A stretch of 64,000 nucleotides of DNA. Source: Symmachiella dynata (GTDB taxonomy: Bacteria > Planctomycetota > Planctomycetia > Planctomycetales > Planctomycetaceae). Shown here piece by piece: positions 17,765 through 26,324 of this stretch. The notes beneath the pieces are model-generated. The model was not told the origin of the DNA. It made no database searches and was given only the letters and a program-made list of their open reading frames with translations. The stretch is taken from the NCBI RefSeq assembly GCF_007747995.1, contig NZ_CP036276.1, positions 2,223,001 through 2,287,000 of the forward strand. The letters run 5' to 3'. Both the position numbers and the translations under genes were made by a program. Positions within the stretch are counted from its first letter, which is position 1; the number at the start of each line of letters is the position of its first letter.

Positions 17765-18556
17765 TTACAGCAGACTTTCCAACAGCAAACGCATCTTCCG
17801 CATTTCAACGGCGCGGTCGATGTCGCCCAATCGCTCGGGAAGAATTTCCACCGACAGGGCCAGGTTGTAATTGTTGCGTTGGAGTTGGCTGATGATGCGG
17901 CTGTAGTCGATCTCACCCAAGCCAATGCGGACTTGCAGATTGTCCGGGAGTGTGTCGCGCAGATGCGTGTGGAACACGTATGGAAAGACTTGGTCGTACG
18001 ACTGATTGGGCACCGGGCCGCAGATGTAATAGCTCGGATCGAGCGTGATTCCGACACCCGGCGTGGCTTGGCACAATTCGACGGCCGTGTGCGGATCTTC
18101 GGTCAATTGGCCGGTTTTGGTTTTGATGGAAACATGCACGCCATCGGCGCTGGCAATGCGGTGATGCGCGCGGAGGCGATCGATTTCGGCGTTGAAGGGT
18201 GTTCCCAACGGCGAAGCGGGGATCGTGATTTGTGTTAATCGGAAAAGCTGCGCCACTCGAACCAGGGCTTGGAAGTCCTCAAGTGAGACTTCGTTCTCGA
18301 GGTTGATGGCGATCGGCGTCATGCGTGTGACGTCGCGGAAACGCGCGCAAAACGACTCGGGATCTGCAATCACATGGGAAGGCTTGAGATGATCCTGCGT
18401 TTCATCCAGCCAGATTTCCACCTTGTCGTATTGCAGCTCGGCGAGCTGTTCGCAGGCATCTTCAAACGGTCGGTCCGAAAAACAGCGGGTAGACGCGGCA
18501 ACAAACACTCCTGACACTCCCTTGAAATCCGGCCTCAATCTCGTAATCCATTTCAC
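17765..18556 (-). CDS. Sugar phosphate isomerase/epimerase-like TIM-barrel protein
   Basis: A 263-residue protein of the xylose-isomerase-like (AP_endonuc_2) family: KVEIWLDETQDHLKP near the start, INLENEV, GVHVSIKTKTGQL and a metal-site stretch GVGITLDPSYYICGP, then YVFHTHLRDT and GLGEIDYSRIISQL near the end. Several His/Glu/Asp ligands expected for a divalent metal are present. Substrate unknown. The frame opens at 18556, but GTG codons at 18517 or 18508 behind ggag-type sites could be the true start. It is transcribed in the same direction as the sulfatase gene 100 bases downstream. Confidence 0.82.
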   Translation of the reverse strand: MKWITRLRPDFKGVSGVFVAASTRCFSDRPFEDACEQLAELQYDKVEIWLDETQDHLKPSHVIADPESFCARFRDVTRMTPIAINLENEVSLEDFQALVRVAQLFRLTQITIPASPLGTPFNAEIDRLRAHHRIASADGVHVSIKTKTGQLTEDPHTAVELCQATPGVGITLDPSYYICGPVPNQSYDQVFPYVFHTHLRDTLPDNLQVRIGLGEIDYSRIISQLQRNNYNLALSVEILPERLGDIDRAVEMRKMRLLLESLL

Positions 18557-18904
18557 TGTAAGACGTTGCGAATTGCCATGCGGAAGGGCCGGAACGCATT
18601 GGCTTCGCTGGATGTGAATTTAGCGGAACCAGGGGAATTCTGCAAGGTCGATGGGTTCGTGTTGTCACAATGATCGGTCAATAGGCAACGATCGGTACTG
18701 TTGTGACATATGTGCTGCCGATAAAGCTTGCACACCGGATGGCCGGCTACCCGTTTCGACCCAGAACAGGCCGTCTGCGAGACCCACAGGCCGGTTAAAA
18801 AACCCGGTTGTGTGCATGTTGAAACTCAACGTGCGTTTCGACACTGCGCATGCGAGGGTTTTGATAACCAGTCAAAAACATGAAATCACGGAGGGCTTCT
18901 TAGA
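18557..18904. other. Intergenic region with a small inverted repeat
   Basis: About 350 bases between divergent genes. TGTCACAA (18662-18669) is exactly mirrored by TTGTGACA (18702-18709), with gatcggt repeated inside, which could be an operator. A ggagg site near 18890 serves the lipoprotein gene. No other structure is seen. Confidence 0.4.
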
Positions 18905-19342
18905 ATGCGAAATCACGCATTATCGACAATGTTTGCAGCGCTTTCACTGTTTGTCTGTGTTGGCTGCGCGACGACGGAATCCGGTAGTGTATTCCGCGGC
19001 CAAGAGCCGTGTGGAGAATGCCAATCCTGTCAAAATGGCGGCTACGGCGGAAGCTACGGTGGAGGTTATGTCGGCGGTGGATGTCCCGGCGGATGCCAGG
19101 ACGGAAGCTGTTACGGCGGCATGTGCGGAGACGATTGCTACGGCGATTGCCGGGGTGGTTGCATGGGCGGACGGATGCGCGGTTTGTGCCGATTCCCGGA
19201 CAAATGGGCCGGCTCGAACGTCCATCACTACAACTCCAGCATGGTTCCGCAATGCAATGTCGGAACAGGGATGCCGATGATGGTTCAATATCCCTACTAC
19301 GCGACCAAAGGTCCTGACTGCTTCTTCTATTGCGGCGACTGA
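18905..19342 (+). CDS. Small Cys/Gly-rich putative lipoprotein
   Basis: A 145-residue protein. A short signal (AALSLFVCVGC) ends in a VGC-type lipobox with Cys21, a little unusual because Cys stands at -3. The mature chain is dominated by Gly, Tyr and Cys, with 16 cysteines in all, many spaced CxxC or CxxxC (PCGECQSC, CPGGC). It ends with RFPDKWAGSNVHHYNSS and a YPYYATKGPDCFFYCGD tail that looks structured. Small Cys-rich secreted proteins are common in planctomycetes, whose cell envelope is rich in such proteins; I recognise no named family. A ggagg site precedes the ATG and a strong terminator follows. Confidence 0.75.
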   Translation: MRNHALSTMFAALSLFVCVGCATTESGSVFRGQEPCGECQSCQNGGYGGSYGGGYVGGGCPGGCQDGSCYGGMCGDDCYGDCRGGCMGGRMRGLCRFPDKWAGSNVHHYNSSMVPQCNVGTGMPMMVQYPYYATKGPDCFFYCGD

Positions 19343-19498
19343 TTTGCCGATTTAATCAACTCGCGAGGAACCATTCAAGGATGAATGTCTGTGAAACAAT
19401 GGGTTTCGCGGATAACGGCGGCAATGATTGCCCTGTTCCTCGCGTGGCACCGGAATGACGGAAACGTCGACGGTCACAAAGAAGCCAGACGATACGTT

Positions 19499-19537
19499 AG
19501 CCACCGCTGTCCCATTGGGGGCGGCGGTGGCTTTTTG
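19499..19537 (+). terminator. Rho-independent terminator
   Basis: AGCCACCGC (19499-19507) pairs perfectly with GCGGTGGCT (19524-19532) and is followed by five T in a row. It lies 157 bases after the lipoprotein gene stop, so the transcript would carry a long 3' region. Confidence 0.8.
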
Positions 19538-19565
19538 TTTTCGTGTTCGGTTCGTCTATTCGTGG

Positions 19566-21134
19566 TTACGTGGGATTGCGAATGAAGATGGTGGCGATTT
19601 CATCTTCAAAGACCAGTGCCCAGTGGTCGCTGGTGCGAAGTCGCGTGATCAATGCGCTGCGGTATCTTTTGTCGATGACAACTGTCTGAACGTCGTATTG
19701 TTCTAGCCGTTGTTCCCAGTCCGCTGGTGCGCTGATCAAGGTCATGTAGTCAACCCAGACTTGCCGGGGAACTAAATGCGCGTGCGAGGCGACGAAGATG
19801 GGCCAGCGCTGCGCATGTTGGCGGCCGACCCAGGAAAGATAATCGCCCCATTCGTACGTGTTAAACATCTGCCCCGCCGGTTGCCGCTCTAACAAAAACT
19901 CAGCAGCTGCGACGGGCGTTTGCGACGAGACCGCTGCGCTGAAATCGACCGGTCGTCCGGACCAAATCAGGCGACCGAGCGGGCTGAACGTCCCTGCTAT
20001 CACGATCGCCACTACGACGAAAGTTGCCCTTGCCCAGTATTGCCGAACTGTTCTGAGAGGTCGGGGGCGCGGGCTGCGCACATAGCGGTTCCAGAGTGCG
20101 CCGCCATGCAGGACAAAGACGTAGGCGGCAATCGGGGCGAACCAGACGATCATCCGTGACGTCCATACCGTGGCGACTCCCAGTCCGCCGAGCAATAGGA
20201 TTTCCGCAGCTGTTGTGCGGCGGGGCGAGAAATACATCATCGGAATCAAGACGATCACAGCGACTGCGAAAATTTGTCCTTGTTGGGACGTGACGGATAG
20301 CAACTTCCATTCGGTCAGGTCACTAAGATTCGGGTTGCGCGCGAAGGTCAACACGTGGATGTAAAGTTGTGGGCCGTAGGGATTCACGAAGACCGCCAAT
20401 CCACCGCACAACGTGAGTACCAACAATTGTCGCGTCTTGGTGTCGTGCGCGATGGCGGTCAGTCGTTTGCTGCGACGAACAACGTCAATGGCTCGTCCTA
20501 GCGTGAAACAGGACAGCAATCCCAGGCCCATGATGAAAGACCCGTGTAAGTTGGTCCACAACAGCATCAAGCCCGTAACAATCGCATACATTGACTCGCC
20601 GTAGTGGCGCCGTGACAGGCAGGCGAGTAACGCTAAAAAACAAACAGCGCCGGCCAGTTGTGGGCGGATGACGGGCAACTGTTGCCACTCCAGTGCGAGC
20701 CAAACAGCTGCCGCCGCCAAACTGATTATCAGGCCGCGACCATGTCGCCGACTGATCCATAGCAGCAATGCACAACAGGCGGTGATACAAGCGGCGTACA
20801 GGCATTGCAGTCCGGCTAGGCCGGCAAATTCGAAGACCTGATAGGCGATCACTTGGGAGAGCCAAGCAGAATCGACAAAGGGGACGTTCGCTGCCAGCGG
20901 CATGATCGGTTCGGTCGCGGGAATCGTTTTTTCGGTGCAGAGGATCTCACCATATTGCAGATGCCCCCACAGATCGGTATGCCACAGCGGGACGTGCGAC
21001 AGCAGCACAAATATCACGCTCAGCGCCACGGTGAATAGGACTGTGCCACCCCAGATACTTTGCCAGCGGGCGGTTGACCGCAGCGGTGTCGCCGATCGGG
21101 GAGCGGGGTCGGTTTCGCTGGGCGATCGGTTCAT
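19566..21134 (-). CDS. Multi-pass membrane protein, GT-C-like
   Basis: A 522-residue protein with about 10-11 transmembrane helices. The N-terminal loop after helix 1 reads LWHTDLWGHLQYGE, an acidic first loop as in GT-C glycosyltransferases and related planctomycete membrane proteins. A soluble C-terminal domain of about 120 residues follows, starting near LLERQPAGQMFNTYEWGDYL and ending with YDVQTVVIDKRYRSAL. I cannot name a substrate, and the GT-C assignment is by topology and the acidic loop only. It lies 46 bases downstream of the rhomboid gene, so they may share a transcript. Confidence 0.7.
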   Translation of the reverse strand: MNRSPSETDPAPRSATPLRSTARWQSIWGGTVLFTVALSVIFVLLSHVPLWHTDLWGHLQYGEILCTEKTIPATEPIMPLAANVPFVDSAWLSQVIAYQVFEFAGLAGLQCLYAACITACCALLLWISRRHGRGLIISLAAAAVWLALEWQQLPVIRPQLAGAVCFLALLACLSRRHYGESMYAIVTGLMLLWTNLHGSFIMGLGLLSCFTLGRAIDVVRRSKRLTAIAHDTKTRQLLVLTLCGGLAVFVNPYGPQLYIHVLTFARNPNLSDLTEWKLLSVTSQQGQIFAVAVIVLIPMMYFSPRRTTAAEILLLGGLGVATVWTSRMIVWFAPIAAYVFVLHGGALWNRYVRSPRPRPLRTVRQYWARATFVVVAIVIAGTFSPLGRLIWSGRPVDFSAAVSSQTPVAAAEFLLERQPAGQMFNTYEWGDYLSWVGRQHAQRWPIFVASHAHLVPRQVWVDYMTLISAPADWEQRLEQYDVQTVVIDKRYRSALITRLRTSDHWALVFEDEIATIFIRNPT

Positions 21135-21180
21135 AGGAGAGGTTGTGCGAAACGTGCGCAGGTTGCTGTCTTTGACACGG

Positions 21181-22455
21181 CTAAGTAGCGGTTCCCACCG
21201 CAGCGCTATCGGGATCGTCGGGATTGGGAGGCGCCAACGGTTCGTTTTGGGGATTGGGTTCGATTGGGGCAGGCACGGGGAGTGTTACCGGCTTGCCGAT
21301 CTCGTATTTCTGCTGAGGATCAGTGGGAAGGGTGAAGCGAAAGCGCTGTGAGCCGGGAGCTTGGGCCAATAGCCGTTCAGCCCAGGCGGGGGCCTCGTCT
21401 TCAAACACATCGTCTAAGATTTTACGGGCCAGTTTCCGGGTTTCCGGTGTCTGGAAGAGCTGGCCCATAAAGGCGGCTTTGCGAATTGCGGCTGTGCTTG
21501 AGGGATTGTTATGGACGCCTTGCAGGATCGCAGTCCAAGCATCGTGCTGATTTCCGCTTCTAAAGTATTGCGTAGACAATTCCACCCAAGCGGGATCGAG
21601 TTGGGGGTTGATGGCGACCGCTTGGCGGAGGTGCATGATGCGGTCTTGCCGCGAAAGTAAATTGCTGGTCCCCAGATGCCAATGATAGCCGGCATTCCAA
21701 ACGGGGTGGACCACGGCATACAGTCCGATGGGAATGAGTAAATGCGCGGCCAAAAAACCGGCGCGGGCTGGGACCCGCCAAGGGGTTTGCGCATAGGCGA
21801 CGCGGGCGGCCAGATACCCGTATGCCAAACCGGAAAAGTGCGCTAAATTGGCGACCGGCAGAATATCGAAGTAAGTGGCCGGGATGCAGGCGACTAACCA
21901 AATCAACATGATGCGGACCACTTGGTCGGGCAACATTTCCAAGATGTATCTGTCGTGGTGACGTAGGACCAACAGATAACCGAACAGCGCACAGATCGCC
22001 CCGGACATTCCCACCGCTGCCGATCCGACGAGGAATTCCGGCAGCATAGAAACGACCAACGACGTGGTGAACAGCAAGGCCATGCGCAGGCTGCCGATGC
22101 GATATTCCACGAGTTGTCCCAAATACCACAGGCCGAGGCAGTTGAGTACCAGATGGATCAGTCCGCTGGTCATGCTGCCGCCATGGTGTAATCCGGCAAT
22201 GATGACGCGCCACCACTCGCCGTCCCAAAGTTTGATCAGCCCGATTTCGACATCAGGTGTGCCGTTTTGGCCTCCCGGCATCACAAATTTCAGCGGAACG
22301 CCTAGTTGTTCTTGCGCGACACGGTAATTGTCGTCTTCGAACAATACGAGATAAAAAATCCATGCCAGCAGTCCCGAGCAAATGAAGATGATGCTCGCTG
22401 TGACTGGGGCTGCTCGAAAAATTTGTCGGACGGTGGTCCACATATAACGCGCCAA
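21181..22455 (-). CDS. Rhomboid family intramembrane serine protease
   Basis: A 424-residue protein. A first helix (about 18-38) is followed by a periplasmic-type loop, then the six-helix rhomboid core: HLVLN at 101-105, the nucleophile Ser151 in GMSGAICALFG, and His206 in NLAHFSGLAYGY, giving an intact Ser/His dyad. After the core (from about residue 255) comes a cytoplasmic or soluble region with a TPR-like helical stretch (QAVAINPQLDPAWVELS) and a Pro-rich tail. Rhomboids cleave transmembrane segments of partner proteins. It follows the DUF58 gene after 230 bp that contain a REP-like element. Confidence 0.9.
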   Translation of the reverse strand: MARYMWTTVRQIFRAAPVTASIIFICSGLLAWIFYLVLFEDDNYRVAQEQLGVPLKFVMPGGQNGTPDVEIGLIKLWDGEWWRVIIAGLHHGGSMTSGLIHLVLNCLGLWYLGQLVEYRIGSLRMALLFTTSLVVSMLPEFLVGSAAVGMSGAICALFGYLLVLRHHDRYILEMLPDQVVRIMLIWLVACIPATYFDILPVANLAHFSGLAYGYLAARVAYAQTPWRVPARAGFLAAHLLIPIGLYAVVHPVWNAGYHWHLGTSNLLSRQDRIMHLRQAVAINPQLDPAWVELSTQYFRSGNQHDAWTAILQGVHNNPSSTAAIRKAAFMGQLFQTPETRKLARKILDDVFEDEAPAWAERLLAQAPGSQRFRFTLPTDPQQKYEIGKPVTLPVPAPIEPNPQNEPLAPPNPDDPDSAAVGTAT

Positions 22456-22585
22456 AAATAAGAGTTGCTCAAGCCGCTATCGCGCGAATCACGTTGCGCG
22501 AGCTGCTGGAGCGCATCATATGCCGTATGGAGAATTCAGGGAAGAGGGACAGCTGAAACTTAAGCGATGCAGCAGGAAGTCAGCG

Positions 22586-22615
22586 CCGCGGGAGGGCGAA
22601 GCTCCTGCTGAGCCG
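22586..22615 (+). repeat. REP-like element, gggagggcgaagctcc family (copy 3)
   Basis: ccgcgggagggcgaagctcc then tgctgagccg, the same sequence as at 13480-13508. It is followed by the small palindrome ggcggcttcagccgcc. It lies between the rhomboid and DUF58 genes. Confidence 0.7.
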
Positions 22616-22684
22616 GGCGGCTTCAGCCGCCTGGATTGAGTTGCCACGGGCTCGCATCGCTTTCCCAAATTGAAGACCTATCGC

Positions 22685-23539
22685 TTAGGCGATGCGGAGG
22701 ACTTCGGCAGCGCACAGGTCCTCGCGGCAGAGCGTTTGCAGCCCCTTATCGGCAATCAGTGGGACAAACGTCGCCTGGACGCGGCGACAATTTCGGGCCA
22801 ATTCGGCCTGGAGTTGCTGCAACCGTTTTTGATAACCGGCGATTGTTTTGCGATCCAGAATGAGATCGGTTTCGGCCGCCGATTCGATGTCGACCAAACG
22901 GCGGCCTCCACTGGTGGTCGGGTTGGCTTCCCAGGCGTTCAATAGTTGCAGGACCCACAACGCGCTGGCGCCGGTGGCCAAGCGGCGGATGAGCGCCGCG
23001 GGGTCGTGGGGAAACAGAAAATCGCTGATCACGATGCGGACCGACTGGCGGGGAAGGGGGACTTGATTACTTTCTAGTAAATCGACCATCGTCGCGCGGG
23101 AATCAAACGGCAACCGCTGGATAATATCCAGTCCCTCAAGTCCGGTGCGTGTGGCGACTTGATCGGTGAGGGTGACCACCCCCGCGCGGCCTCCCAGTCG
23201 CCCGCAGAGTAGGGCGAACATCGCTGCCAATTGTTTGGCAACCAGCGGCTTAGCAGTTCCACCCGTGCGCATCGAGGCGCTGCCATCAATGAGGATTTGT
23301 GTTTGCGGGCTGATTTCTTCGCGGTACAGGCGGACCATCAAGGTGTCGCTGCGGGCATAAGCGGACCAATCGACATGGCGGATATCGTCGCCGGGGATGT
23401 ATTCGCGAAATTCCTGAAACTCCAACGAACTTCCCGTACCGCGACCCAACAACTCGCCCGACCGCCCGGCGACGGGAGTGCGGGGCAGTCCGAGTTGGAA
23501 GGTGTCGACGACACGTTGGACGTCCGGATCATTTCTCAC
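22685..23539 (-). CDS. DUF58 domain protein with von Willebrand A-like fold
   Basis: A 284-residue protein. The DUF58 signature EFREYIPGDDIRHVDWSAYA lies at residues 43-62 and a MIDAS-type DGSAS (85-89) begins the vWA-like domain. No transmembrane segment is present. DUF58 proteins nearly always accompany MoxR ATPases, as here; the pair is thought to act in assembly or maturation of envelope complexes. It is the last of six consecutive minus-strand genes, 40 bases after the ABC permease stop. Confidence 0.9.
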   Translation of the reverse strand: MRNDPDVQRVVDTFQLGLPRTPVAGRSGELLGRGTGSSLEFQEFREYIPGDDIRHVDWSAYARSDTLMVRLYREEISPQTQILIDGSASMRTGGTAKPLVAKQLAAMFALLCGRLGGRAGVVTLTDQVATRTGLEGLDIIQRLPFDSRATMVDLLESNQVPLPRQSVRIVISDFLFPHDPAALIRRLATGASALWVLQLLNAWEANPTTSGGRRLVDIESAAETDLILDRKTIAGYQKRLQQLQAELARNCRRVQATFVPLIADKGLQTLCREDLCAAEVLRIA

Positions 23540-23579
23540 GAAATCGTAATCCTTGTCGATGATTGATAGCGACCGTTAG

Positions 23580-25202
23580 TTAACTGCTGGTCGACGGTTC
23601 CGGGGTGGCTGCTGTGTCCAACATTCCCGCGGTGGCTGTTGGGGCGTTGGCCAATTGAGATTGTGGGAACAGGGCCGTTTCGTCCGCAGTGGGTTCGCGA
23701 AGGAAGACGACTTCGGTGAAGCCGCGCCACATGGTGTGCACGTTGAGCAGCAGTGCGACTCCCCCCATGACCAGCAGGGCTGTCATAACTTCGTCAGCCC
23801 AGGCGAGATTGTTGTCTAGGGTCTCCAACGTATTGATGGGGTCAGACAAATAAAACAGGGGATTCGCGACGCTGCGAGAATTGCGGAAGATGTTGGCAAT
23901 GTTCGGCGCCAGCCAACTGAGTGCAAACATCACGATGGCAAACGCTCGTGTCTGAGCGGGGCGAAATAAGGGTGTCGCTTTGCGTAACCAGCGCCCCAAC
24001 GCGGCGGACATTCCGGCGTAAAAGACGATGTAGCAACTCAGCCCGACGGTGAATTTTGATATGTGGACCCATTTGGGGTCGTGGATGAGTTGTCCGACGG
24101 CAAATGCCAGTCCCACGAGCGCCGCCAGATGCAAAACCGCCATCAGCATCCCGCGTCCGCCTCCAGGGAGAAACGGCACGGCGAGAAATCGTAGGAGAAA
24201 ACTTTTGGGGAGTTGGCTGCGTATTCGTCGTGAAAGCCCATCGGTCTCGGTGGCGGCAAACAGACAAACAGCCCCCCAAAAGACCCCCAAGAAACTGAGG
24301 ACCACATAGACAGGTTCGATCATGAGGGTCGCACCGGGGGGGGTACCACTGAAGATGGCTTGATACAAGCCGACTCCCAGCCAGCCGAGCGTCAGCCAGT
24401 AGAGAGCGGAGCTGCTAAGACGGATCCCAGTACTGCGATTGTCTGATTCGAAAGTCAGTTGCGCGCGGGCGATCTGCAGGCAGAGTACGAAAGTCCCGAT
24501 GTAATAGCTGGCGATGACCAAACCGCTCCAATAAATTTCTGGTTCGCTGAAATCGATGATTTCTTCGGCAACAAAATATGTCCCTAATGAAATCCCCGCG
24601 CCCATCACCCAGACGAGTTGTCCCAACAGGACCAGGGAGAGCACGACTTGTGCTTGCCGTTGACGAGCGAACGTGCTGAAGGTGAGCGACAGGAGCGACA
24701 ACATCATCGAGGCGAACATCGCCAAGATCAGCACGAATATCAATGTGGGAAAATCCACGCCACGAAGCAGATAGCTGAAGGCGACAAACGGGCTGATGGC
24801 GGAGAAATAAATAAACGTTTGCACCTGCGCGCTGAGCCATTTACCCCACACAATTTGTTGCGGGGACAACGTGGTGATGTTGAGCAGTTCGTAGGTGTTG
24901 AGGTCCCGTTCGGCCAGCAGACTGCGAAAGGCGCCGAAAGGGACGACGAGCATCACCGTGAACGCTAACAGTCCGAAATAGAAGGGGAAGACGTTTTTGC
25001 CATACGGGCTGTCGTCGTTGCCGCCGACGAGCGCCATGAGCACGAACGCCGATATCAACCAGCCACCAAACAGCATGATTGCGAAGGTGGCCAGAAACTG
25101 TTTGCTTTTGAGCGCTTGGCGCGTCTCCTTGACGAGGATCGGGTTGAGACGATCACTCACCTGTTCGGCCCAGCGGCTTATTGTATCAGGTTGAGAGGCC
25201 AT
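23580..25202 (-). CDS. ABC-2 type transporter permease
   Basis: A 540-residue membrane protein. I chose the ATG at 25202 (MASQPDT) because 19 further upstream residues overlap the intergenic region without conservation-like content. The N-terminus NPILVKETRQALKSKQFLAT is typical of ABC-2 permeases in planctomycetes. The loop LLAERDLNTYELLNITTLSP, with its conserved E/R/D, precedes helix 3. About twelve hydrophobic helices are seen in all, in two sets separated by the ETDGLSRRIRSQLP loop. It should pair with the ATPase encoded 63 bases upstream. Confidence 0.88.
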   Translation of the reverse strand: MASQPDTISRWAEQVSDRLNPILVKETRQALKSKQFLATFAIMLFGGWLISAFVLMALVGGNDDSPYGKNVFPFYFGLLAFTVMLVVPFGAFRSLLAERDLNTYELLNITTLSPQQIVWGKWLSAQVQTFIYFSAISPFVAFSYLLRGVDFPTLIFVLILAMFASMMLSLLSLTFSTFARQRQAQVVLSLVLLGQLVWVMGAGISLGTYFVAEEIIDFSEPEIYWSGLVIASYYIGTFVLCLQIARAQLTFESDNRSTGIRLSSSALYWLTLGWLGVGLYQAIFSGTPPGATLMIEPVYVVLSFLGVFWGAVCLFAATETDGLSRRIRSQLPKSFLLRFLAVPFLPGGGRGMLMAVLHLAALVGLAFAVGQLIHDPKWVHISKFTVGLSCYIVFYAGMSAALGRWLRKATPLFRPAQTRAFAIVMFALSWLAPNIANIFRNSRSVANPLFYLSDPINTLETLDNNLAWADEVMTALLVMGGVALLLNVHTMWRGFTEVVFLREPTADETALFPQSQLANAPTATAGMLDTAATPEPSTSS

Positions 25203-25265
25203 GGTGGTTACGAATTTCCTTGGCCCACGGCTCAGCCGCGGGCATCTGGTGTGTGACAAACGAAA

Positions 25266-26270
25266 TTACTGTGTGATGCCTTTGGTGACGGCCATGAAGA
25301 CGTCTTCGAGCGAATGGGCGCGGCCTTGGAACGAGACGACCTCAATGCCGCCTGCGATCATCGCTTTGAGAAGATTCGCCTGTTGCTGTTCATTGCCGGT
25401 GAATTCAAAGCGGGCGTTTTTATCGGCAATGCGGACCGCACCGACGTGCGGTTGTTCCAGCAACCAGCGCTGCAACTTATTGACCTCGCCGACGACGCTG
25501 ACTTCTAATTCCACCGATTCATCCGGGCCGGTCCGACGATGTCCTTGCATGATGGCGTCACGGGAACCGCTGGCGAGAATTTGTCCGGCTTCGACGATTG
25601 CCGCGGAGTGGCAGATTTCAGAAAGTTCGGTGAGGATGTGGGAACTGATCAACACCGTTTTGTTCAATTCGGTCGCCAGTAGGAGAATCAGTTCTCGCAG
25701 TTCGACGCGAGCGCGGGGATCCAACCCGGCTGCCGGTTCGTCCAGGACCAGCACCTGCGGATCGTGGATCAATGTGCGGCCTAAACCGAGACGTTGTGAC
25801 ATACCTTTACTGAGCGTATCGATGGGTTTTTCGGCGAGTTTGCGTAATTCGGTGAAGACCAGTACCCGTTCGATGGCATCCCTGCGGGCGGCGCCGCGGA
25901 ACCCATAGGCGCGGGCGAAAAAGTCGAGGTACTCCAGCACGTTGACGTTTTGGTATTTGCCGAAACTGTCAGGCATGAATCCCAGAATGCGGCGGACTTC
26001 ATCCGGTTTGTCGACAACCGAGTAGCCTCCCACAAAGGCGTCGCCGGCGGTGGGGACGTCCAGCGTGGCCAGAATACGCATGGTGGTCGTTTTGCCCGCA
26101 CCGTTGGGGCCGATGAAGCCCATCACCTCACCCGCATGCACCTGAAAGGAGACATCATTGACCGCCTTCAGGTTTCCAAAAAACCGATGCAGATGATGTA
26201 TTTCAATCGTCGGCGTTCCCGTGGACGGTGGCGGTTCTAATGTTGCGGTTTGAGTGGATGGTTCGTTCAT
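25266..26270 (-). CDS. ABC transporter ATP-binding protein (ABC-2 exporter type)
   Basis: A 334-residue ATPase: Walker A IGPNGAGKTTTMRIL near residue 55, Q-loop region FMPDSFGKYQNVNVLEYLDF, signature LSKGMSQRLGLGRTL, Walker B VLVLDEPAAGLDP, and H-loop ISSHILTEL. A C-terminal accessory domain of about 90 residues (ELEVSVVGEVNKLQRWL onward) is like that in gliding-type and drug exporters. It energises the permease encoded immediately downstream. The N-terminus has a short Thr/Pro-rich extension. Confidence 0.92.
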   Translation of the reverse strand: MNEPSTQTATLEPPPSTGTPTIEIHHLHRFFGNLKAVNDVSFQVHAGEVMGFIGPNGAGKTTTMRILATLDVPTAGDAFVGGYSVVDKPDEVRRILGFMPDSFGKYQNVNVLEYLDFFARAYGFRGAARRDAIERVLVFTELRKLAEKPIDTLSKGMSQRLGLGRTLIHDPQVLVLDEPAAGLDPRARVELRELILLLATELNKTVLISSHILTELSEICHSAAIVEAGQILASGSRDAIMQGHRRTGPDESVELEVSVVGEVNKLQRWLLEQPHVGAVRIADKNARFEFTGNEQQQANLLKAMIAGGIEVVSFQGRAHSLEDVFMAVTKGITQ

Positions 26271-26324
26271 AAAAATATTGAGCAGAGCGAATCTTGCGGT
26301 GGAAAGAGCGGAAGCGGCGCGATG

